From Verrucomicrobiota bacterium (lineage in GTDB: Bacteria > Verrucomicrobiota > Verrucomicrobiia > Limisphaerales > UBA9464), in assembly GCA_029865985.1 (NCBI GenBank), contig JARXAF010000154.1, positions 1-42,120 on the forward strand: 42,120 bases of DNA. Reading direction: 5' to 3'. Made by a program: the position numbers and the translations under genes. Below, piece after piece: positions 7,861 to 14,212 of the stretch (position 1 is the first letter of the stretch; every line of letters starts with the position of its first letter). Below the pieces are notes generated by a model, which was given only the letters and a program-made list of their open reading frames with translations, was not told the DNA's origin and did not search any database.

Positions 7861-10800
7861 TCAGGGCTTGTAAAGAATTCGGTAAGCCTTCGCGCCCGTG
7901 CCTTGATCCAAAGCGTCGTAGAACTTCAGCACCTTGGAGGACCCCGAGGTATTGGCCAAACGACTCAAACCCGTCCAGGAAGTGCCCACAGCTGGCTCCT
8001 GGGCCAAGATTTGATACTCGGTGTTGGCCGCAGCATCCCATGAAATCTCAATGTAGGGCTTACCCTGAATTTGAATGGCCTTGGTGGTGACCACCGCACC
8101 TGAGAATGGGGTGGAATCGATGGCATTGACAAGACCGTCACCGTCGGAATCCAGCGACATCGAGTACCGAACGGACCAAGAAGCTTCGACGACATAACCC
8201 GTGCCGACGTCGACGGAAACCGGTCCACCATTGGCGCCAGCAATCGGGACCAAGCGCAACCGACCGCCCAAAGCTCCATCCAGAACCGGGCCTGAAAGCT
8301 CGACTCCGTTGACGGAAACGATGCTGTAATAGAGGCGCGTATTGCTGTCGATGGTCAGAATCGACGCCAAGCCATCGGCATCAAACGTCTTGTTGGTGAC
8401 GTTGATGTACTGGCTGAACTCTCCATTCAACTCCAGGCGCCGGGTGTAGAGGGCGCGTTCACCGGATCCGGCGGCACGAATGTCTGCTCGTCCGTATTCG
8501 CCGACGGTCAAGACCAAGGCACCGATGGCCGAGTTATTCACTAAACCAGCAGCCTCGGTCCCACGATCCAAACCCGGCCAAGCCACAAAAGCGGTTTCAA
8601 AGCGACCGGCCCTGACGGAAACGCTCACGCCACTGAGGTCGTTGGAGGCCGCATTAGCTCCCAATTTGACCCCTGCTCCCGACAAAACAAAGACCTTGCC
8701 AGCGGGTGCCACAAACCGGTCCGAGACATTCAAGCTAATCAGGTTCGGAGTACCGATCAGACCACCCTCCGTCGCGTCCAGAGTGTTGGCGGTAACATTC
8801 AATCCCCCTCCGGCCAAGATGCTGTTGGTTCCTGCCAAGACCATCGAATTCATGGCTAGGTCAACGACATTGCCACCCTCGATCCGCCCCGCCTGGTAGA
8901 ACGTGGATGCACCCAATCCCAGGTAACCCGAAGAGATCAAGGTGCCGGTATTCGTGATGTAGTTCAGAGCCGTGCTCTGTCCCACGCCCAGAGCAATGCG
9001 CTCGCCGAAGATGTCAGAAGAATTGGAAAGAGTCTTCAGCATCGGGAAGGTGCGGGAAGAAACCCCGAGCGAACCGACCAATTGGAAGCTCCCCTGGTTT
9101 GTCCAGTTTTCGGTAACCGGAGCCACCTGCTCGTTGCCGGAGATCGAAGACGCTCCGGAAAATCCATCCGGGTAGGTGGTCGGAATCGCGTCGACGTTGG
9201 GCACCTGGTACAGGACCGGATCCACAGTGGTCAAGTTGGTTGCTCGCAGCTTCAAGCCGACGAGCTCACCCGTGGTTTTCAAGGGATCGATGTCTGCATC
9301 GATAATCATCACTCGGAAGTGGGTATCGGCCAAAAGATTCGCAGGAGTCGTTGTTCCGGTCCCCGCGTTGGGATCCGAGGTTGCTGCAGCCGCAGCGGGA
9401 TCCGGGAACTCTGCAGTGTTGGTCCACGAGGTCACAAAGACTTTAATGATGCCCGTCAGATTCGGTTGCCCCACCGGGTTCAACCCACGGTAGACCATGG
9501 TGCCGTTGGTGGATCCCAGGTCATAGTTGGCGTAGGGTGCGGCGATGCTCGTGGACGTCGACGAGGTCACGTGCTTGGCCTTGATATTGACCACTCCGTG
9601 CGCACGGATGCGGGCGTCCTCGAGATTGAGGTTGTTCGCCTCGATCCTCACTCGGCCGGCGAGATTTGTGGCGTACCCAAAGGAGGATTGGGATTGCGAT
9701 CCAAAGAAACCTCTGCCGAGCGAACGGATTACCGACCCATAGGTGCTGTTAGTGGGGTTGGGAATCTTGGAAGGCAGCGATGTGATGGCGAACGAATAAG
9801 CCATGTAATCATTGGTCGAGATCAAATTGGTGTAGGCCACGCCGTTTGTCATCAAACCGAAGTAACCCTTTGTAAACAGATCCCTAGTGAACAGGCTGTT
9901 TGCACCCGATTGTGAGTTATTCAGATAGCGTGCCAAGAGATTCGATTTGGAAATCGGATTGAGAGGATTGAGCTCGTCACCAATGATGGCTCTCTCGGCG
10001 CGACTGATAGGAATCGAGACTCCAACATTGCGAGTGAGGCGAACATTGTAGGGCACTGCCGTGTTGGGAATCTTGTAATCCCAACCATAAATATTCGTGG
10101 GCGCCGTAGTGAAGCTCTCGACGATACGCAAGCTCTCAAAGTCGACCGATCCGGCTGTGTTGTTCGTGTTGAGGTATCCCAAGGTCACCGCCAAGTTGCG
10201 GGTCCCATCCACCAAAGCCGAAGCCACGACGTTGGAGTTGCGGTTGATGATGAATACCGCATTGATGCGGTTGTTGGTAGCAGTCAGCTGGTTTGTCTGG
10301 ATGTAAACCAAGGCTGGCACCGGAGGAAGACCGATCGACGAAATCCCATCACCGATCCAATTTTCAGGGTTGTCGATAGGGTTACCTGGGACCCGATCAA
10401 TGGCCGCAAGATAGCTGATGTCGATGTTTGCCAGAACATTCGTGACCACGATGTTTGTGGTCGCTGTCGTATAGGTGGTTCGCACCGGTCTGGCGGTTGC
10501 GAAGGACCCAAGTTCCAGCGGTAGTGTCGAATATCCCCAATACAAATTCTCGACTCCTCCAGGACTGTTCGCGACATGAATGCCGCCCTCAAGACTCGCA
10601 AATCGCCCAAATTCCGGGGAGGTGCGATTGAGGGTAGTCAGGGTGGATCGAGTGAGATCGACGTTGTGACCATTGGCAGCAATGTCTCCCCAAAATGAAA
10701 CAGAGATCCGGCCCCGATTGACAATGTTGGTCGCATTGAGAATCAAATACCCGCCGTCCCCGTAAGTGTAGGATTGTCCATCTGGATAACCAAAACCGAA

Positions 10801-11145
10801 GATGGCCGTACCAATGCCTTCAATCACGGCACGATCCCCATTGTAAATGGTCTGACTGGGATACCGGAAGCCTCTGGAATTCACGTTCAGGAACTCCATT
10901 CCATAGCTCGCCTGAATTGTTCCCAGATTTGTGTAGTTGAGAGTATTACGGGTCGCAAATAAATCAAATGTGTCGGCAGAGAATGTCCCTGCATTAACAA
11001 ATGAGACCGCGTCGATTGGCCGATCTACCGAGTAATTGTCCCCGTTGTAGAAATCGCCCGCAATGGCAACCCAACTGAAGGCCACAGCAGAAATGATGGA
11101 TCTGACCATGATAGAGATTCGGGTCGAGAATTTCGTGGTTTTCAT
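7861..11145 (-). CDS. Large exported beta-rich protein (1094 aa)
   Basis: Residues 1-29 form a signal peptide (positive start MKTTKFSTR, hydrophobic core, cleavage probably after AIA). The bulk is rich in Asn, Thr, Gly, Ser and Ile, with many short strand-like segments (NYTNLGTIQASYG, NNLNLEDARIRAHG, NWTNQGSFQLVGS), suggesting a beta-helix/hemagglutinin-like repeat fold. The last ~75 residues form a separate domain: ISWDAAANTEYQILAQ ... WTGLSRL ... AYRILYKP. A similar C-terminal pattern occurs in the propeller protein two genes upstream. I do not recognise a named family; there is no cell-wall anchor or autotransporter barrel. It is the last gene of the operon, 8 bases after the preceding stop, and is followed by a strong terminator. 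It is probably a surface or extracellular structural/adhesive protein, by inference. Confidence 0.85.
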   Translation of the reverse strand: MKTTKFSTRISIMVRSIISAVAFSWVAIAGDFYNGDNYSVDRPIDAVSFVNAGTFSADTFDLFATRNTLNYTNLGTIQASYGMEFLNVNSRGFRYPSQTIYNGDRAVIEGIGTAIFGFGYPDGQSYTYGDGGYLILNATNIVNRGRISVSFWGDIAANGHNVDLTRSTLTTLNRTSPEFGRFASLEGGIHVANSPGGVENLYWGYSTLPLELGSFATARPVRTTYTTATTNIVVTNVLANIDISYLAAIDRVPGNPIDNPENWIGDGISSIGLPPVPALVYIQTNQLTATNNRINAVFIINRNSNVVASALVDGTRNLAVTLGYLNTNNTAGSVDFESLRIVESFTTAPTNIYGWDYKIPNTAVPYNVRLTRNVGVSIPISRAERAIIGDELNPLNPISKSNLLARYLNNSQSGANSLFTRDLFTKGYFGLMTNGVAYTNLISTNDYMAYSFAITSLPSKIPNPTNSTYGSVIRSLGRGFFGSQSQSSFGYATNLAGRVRIEANNLNLEDARIRAHGVVNIKAKHVTSSTSTSIAAPYANYDLGSTNGTMVYRGLNPVGQPNLTGIIKVFVTSWTNTAEFPDPAAAAATSDPNAGTGTTTPANLLADTHFRVMIIDADIDPLKTTGELVGLKLRATNLTTVDPVLYQVPNVDAIPTTYPDGFSGASSISGNEQVAPVTENWTNQGSFQLVGSLGVSSRTFPMLKTLSNSSDIFGERIALGVGQSTALNYITNTGTLISSGYLGLGASTFYQAGRIEGGNVVDLAMNSMVLAGTNSILAGGGLNVTANTLDATEGGLIGTPNLISLNVSDRFVAPAGKVFVLSGAGVKLGANAASNDLSGVSVSVRAGRFETAFVAWPGLDRGTEAAGLVNNSAIGALVLTVGEYGRADIRAAGSGERALYTRRLELNGEFSQYINVTNKTFDADGLASILTIDSNTRLYYSIVSVNGVELSGPVLDGALGGRLRLVPIAGANGGPVSVDVGTGYVVEASWSVRYSMSLDSDGDGLVNAIDSTPFSGAVVTTKAIQIQGKPYIEISWDAAANTEYQILAQEPAVGTSWTGLSRLANTSGSSKVLKFYDALDQGTGAKAYRILYKP

Positions 11146-11153
11146 CGGTCAGT

Positions 11154-12605
11154 TCAGTTGCTCCGAAGGGAGAGAACAGCTGCTTCGAGATCCGAGAGCT
11201 TGCTGCCAATCGGGTAGAGAATCGGAGCGTTAGTGCTGCCGTCAAATGAGCCCCAAATATTGCCGGGCTGCCCGTCTTGCTCGTCGGTGTTACCGATGTG
11301 CAGCGAGTAAACGCCGAGCTTCGAAAAGGTATAGCTGGAAATGGGTTCAATGGTTCCCGGACCTTCGGCGGCGGCATCGAGGGTGGCACCGGTATTCTGG
11401 AACGTCACCGGAGAGAATTCGAAGGCAACGGGAGCGTAGTTATCGAGCACACCGAGATCTCGAGCACTGATCAAAATCTCTGGGCGTGCAATCAAACGAC
11501 TGACAACTTGTCGGGTGACAACACCATTGGAGCTGACCACTTCGGGGTAAGTGACTGCCGCCTGACGGGCGTTCTGGCGAAGCACCGGGTCCAAGTTGAC
11601 TTTGATAAAGCGAACCCGATCAACACCGGCCCGAACCGCGAGATTGACTAGTTGGAGCGTGTTGCTGGTACCAGTGGTTCCCACCGCGGTGGTGCCGATT
11701 TGGTTGGAAGAATCGGCCACGGTCCAAGGTGACTCCAAGGAGGCAGAAGCGCCACCGGTACTGGCTGAAACGCTGCCGCGGAAGGATCCAGCGGGCGCGC
11801 TTTCATAGTTGCGGTTGGCAGGGTGATACAAATAGCGCAATCCGCCCGCATCGTCCCGGGTGAGTCCGGTGAAGTAACGGCCGTTCGGGTTGATGGACCG
11901 CGCAACACGGTCGTCACTGGTCACAAAACTATTGATGCTGACGGTAGACGCCAAACTGATATTGGGATTGGCGGAATCAACCGGAATTTCACGAGCATCA
12001 GAGAATATCCGGGCGCCATCACCATTGAAGATGTCGCGCACGATGTACGAATACATGGTCCCATTCACATAGCGGGAAGGACGGCCGGAAATCGGATCAT
12101 AATTGAAATTAGCAACCGAATATCGAATCGGGTCAACACCCCGTCCACGGATGGACCAACACCAACGCTCTGGAGATGTCAGCCCCAGTGTGGCCATGAT
12201 TTGCGAGAGGATCTGGGTTTTAACATCAATGAGCCCCAGGGCACTGGCCGTCGGGTTGACTCCATCGGCCTTGAGCGGAAATTCCTCTAGGTTTTCGCTG
12301 AATGCAGAAACATTAGTAAGACTGTTGAAGAGAGCAAATGCCTCATCCACGGCACGCGCTCCATCGGCGCCGAAGAATTCCATGAACGACCCATCAATGC
12401 CGTAGGTGACGACCGGGGTACTGAGGCGATATTCGTCTCCACGCAATCTCGGGCCACCATATTCAGGGGCGCTATCCGGGATGTTATAGCCGAGATCAGG
12501 AGCCTGCCAGCCTGCCATAGGGCCGAGCAGGGTAAATGCACGGGTCGGCAGGACTCCGAGCAGCAGCAGGGCGACGATTTGAACGATAAAGGGGGTCGTG
12601 CGCAT
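11154..12605 (-). CDS. Exported protein of unknown family (483 aa)
   Basis: There is a clear signal peptide (MRTTPFIVQIVALLLLGVLPTRA, cleavage after TRA). The mature part begins FTLLGPMAGWQAPDLGYNIP and contains FMEFFGADGARAVDEAFALF, RWCWSIRGRGVDPIRY, YIVRDIFNG, and further on GLRYLYHPANRNY. The C-terminal half has a beta-sandwich look (PVTFQNTGATLDA ... YSLHIGNTDE). I see no HExxH, catalytic triad or carbohydrate-binding signature and do not recognise the family. It starts 2 bases after the stop of the propeller protein and ends 8 bases before the next start, so the three are co-transcribed and may act together. Exported location is secure; function is unknown. Confidence 0.85.
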   Translation of the reverse strand: MRTTPFIVQIVALLLLGVLPTRAFTLLGPMAGWQAPDLGYNIPDSAPEYGGPRLRGDEYRLSTPVVTYGIDGSFMEFFGADGARAVDEAFALFNSLTNVSAFSENLEEFPLKADGVNPTASALGLIDVKTQILSQIMATLGLTSPERWCWSIRGRGVDPIRYSVANFNYDPISGRPSRYVNGTMYSYIVRDIFNGDGARIFSDAREIPVDSANPNISLASTVSINSFVTSDDRVARSINPNGRYFTGLTRDDAGGLRYLYHPANRNYESAPAGSFRGSVSASTGGASASLESPWTVADSSNQIGTTAVGTTGTSNTLQLVNLAVRAGVDRVRFIKVNLDPVLRQNARQAAVTYPEVVSSNGVVTRQVVSRLIARPEILISARDLGVLDNYAPVAFEFSPVTFQNTGATLDAAAEGPGTIEPISSYTFSKLGVYSLHIGNTDEQDGQPGNIWGSFDGSTNAPILYPIGSKLSDLEAAVLSLRSN

Positions 12606-12607
12606 GG

Positions 12608-14140
12608 TCAGCGATCGGATTGGACGCGGAAGTAGGACTGAGAAGCAGCGCCTGCATCAACGGACGCTGTCTGAGTGGTCGAGGTGGCCGTTTGAGTGGC
12701 CTGAACCTCGTTCCAGTGGAGGAGATCCGTGGAGGATTCCAGACGGTACTTGGCCCCGACCACCGCTTCCCAAGAAAGGCGAAGCTTTTGGCGCGGAGTC
12801 ACGGACACCTTTTTAAGATCGCGTGCCGACAAGTCTACTCCGGTGCTGATACCCGAAAAATCGCTCCAAATAGCGCGATATCCCGAAGCGGTGGCCACCA
12901 CATTGGGAGCGAATTGATCGTTCCTGCGATTTTGGTTGAGAATCATTTCTTCACCGGCAACCAGGCCGTTGGCGGTGATGGCTTTGGCGGCGATGCCCAA
13001 ACCCGATCCGTCAGCCCCGCGTGTGGACCACACGGCCAAGGCTCCCTCAGATCCGGAAGAGATACGAACCCCGGTTTGGTCATAGGACCGGAAGTCGTTG
13101 AGGGTGGTCGGGGATCCGACGACAACTCCCGTGTTGGAGACGATGGCTGTGCGGATGTCCCAAGATGATTTGGAGTCCAAATCAAACTCTGACCATCCGA
13201 TGATCAGCTTGCCGGTAGGCAGCGTGGCCATGGACGGCCGATCGCAAGGCGCCGCAGCTCCGTTGACCCAGATGGGGGAAGCCGCTTTGCCGTCCGCGTG
13301 GATGATCTGTGCAAAAATGTCGGAGTTTGCCTCCCGACGGGTGCCTTGGCCACCTAGGTTCAGGACATCGGCAGACGCTTGTTCAGCCACCCAGGCAACG
13401 GCGAGGTCACCATTGGGGAGAGCCGAAATCGTCGGTGCCCGATCGACTAATGCAGAAGTACCAAGCACCCGACGATAACCAGAAGGTGATCCAGAACCCT
13501 TAAAGCTCTGCAAATTGATCTTGGACGAGACCCCATCGGCTCCGATGGACTGCCAGGCGAAGGCGAACCCTCCACCGGGGACTTCCGTCATCGCTGGTGA
13601 TTCATGGCTGCCGTTGGAATCAGCCAAAGCCACCACCCACTCATCACCTTGAGGCACTCCAGAGCGGGAGAGCTTGCGGGCATGGATGGATTGCTTGCCG
13701 GGCTTACCGGATTGCCAGGCGACCACAGCCGATCCATCCGCCAAGGCCACCACCACAGGATTCTCTTGATTGAAAAGAGCCTGCTGGTTGACTCGGAGGA
13801 TTTGCGGACTGGCCGATCCCGATTGCAGATTCAACACCCGTGAACCGATCCCGAGCCCATCGCCATCAATGGCGTTGTCCTGCCAAACGACGAACGCGTT
13901 CGACCCTGCGGCGGCCACCGATGCATTGACCTGATCGCCGGCAAGACCAACCGGTGAGGCGCTGTTGGGCAGGATTCGTACCTCGCCCCCGAGGATCTCT
14001 ACCGTTGCCGGTGCGACTTCCTGAATCGTCAAACGCGGCGCTTGAAGAGTGATCCCCTGGCCTAGGACCGACCCTGTGAGACCGATGAGGGCGAGCCCCA
14101 TCAGCGTCCAAGGTGATCGTCTATTTCGGATTTGGTTCAT
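12608..14140 (-). CDS. Exported seven-repeat beta-propeller-like protein
   Basis: 510 residues. The signal peptide is about residues 1-27 (RRSPWTLMGLALIGLTGSVLG). Seven diverged repeats of roughly 45-60 residues follow, each with a P-x-x-x-x-L-x-x-G-x-x-x-V-x-W core: AFVVWQD, SAVVAWQS, GFAFAWQS, DLAVAWVA, KLIIGWSE, GALAVWST and GYRAIWSD. Seven such units fit a seven-bladed propeller. The C-terminal ~65 residues form a separate domain (LRLSWEAVVGAKYRLESSTD, LHWNEV, SYFRVQSDR) similar in pattern to the end of the 1094-residue protein downstream. There is no obvious active site. It follows the secretin gene after 72 bases and is tightly linked to the next gene. I propose a secreted or surface protein handled by the upstream machine, as inference only. 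Confidence 0.84.
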   Translation of the reverse strand: MNQIRNRRSPWTLMGLALIGLTGSVLGQGITLQAPRLTIQEVAPATVEILGGEVRILPNSASPVGLAGDQVNASVAAAGSNAFVVWQDNAIDGDGLGIGSRVLNLQSGSASPQILRVNQQALFNQENPVVVALADGSAVVAWQSGKPGKQSIHARKLSRSGVPQGDEWVVALADSNGSHESPAMTEVPGGGFAFAWQSIGADGVSSKINLQSFKGSGSPSGYRRVLGTSALVDRAPTISALPNGDLAVAWVAEQASADVLNLGGQGTRREANSDIFAQIIHADGKAASPIWVNGAAAPCDRPSMATLPTGKLIIGWSEFDLDSKSSWDIRTAIVSNTGVVVGSPTTLNDFRSYDQTGVRISSGSEGALAVWSTRGADGSGLGIAAKAITANGLVAGEEMILNQNRRNDQFAPNVVATASGYRAIWSDFSGISTGVDLSARDLKKVSVTPRQKLRLSWEAVVGAKYRLESSTDLLHWNEVQATQTATSTTQTASVDAGAASQSYFRVQSDR

Positions 14141-14212
14141 GGATGGTTTGCTCTAAGACGGGTGGCCTCCGAGCAGTTCAATCATTCCACCGACTGGATT
14201 GTGAAAGGTCGC

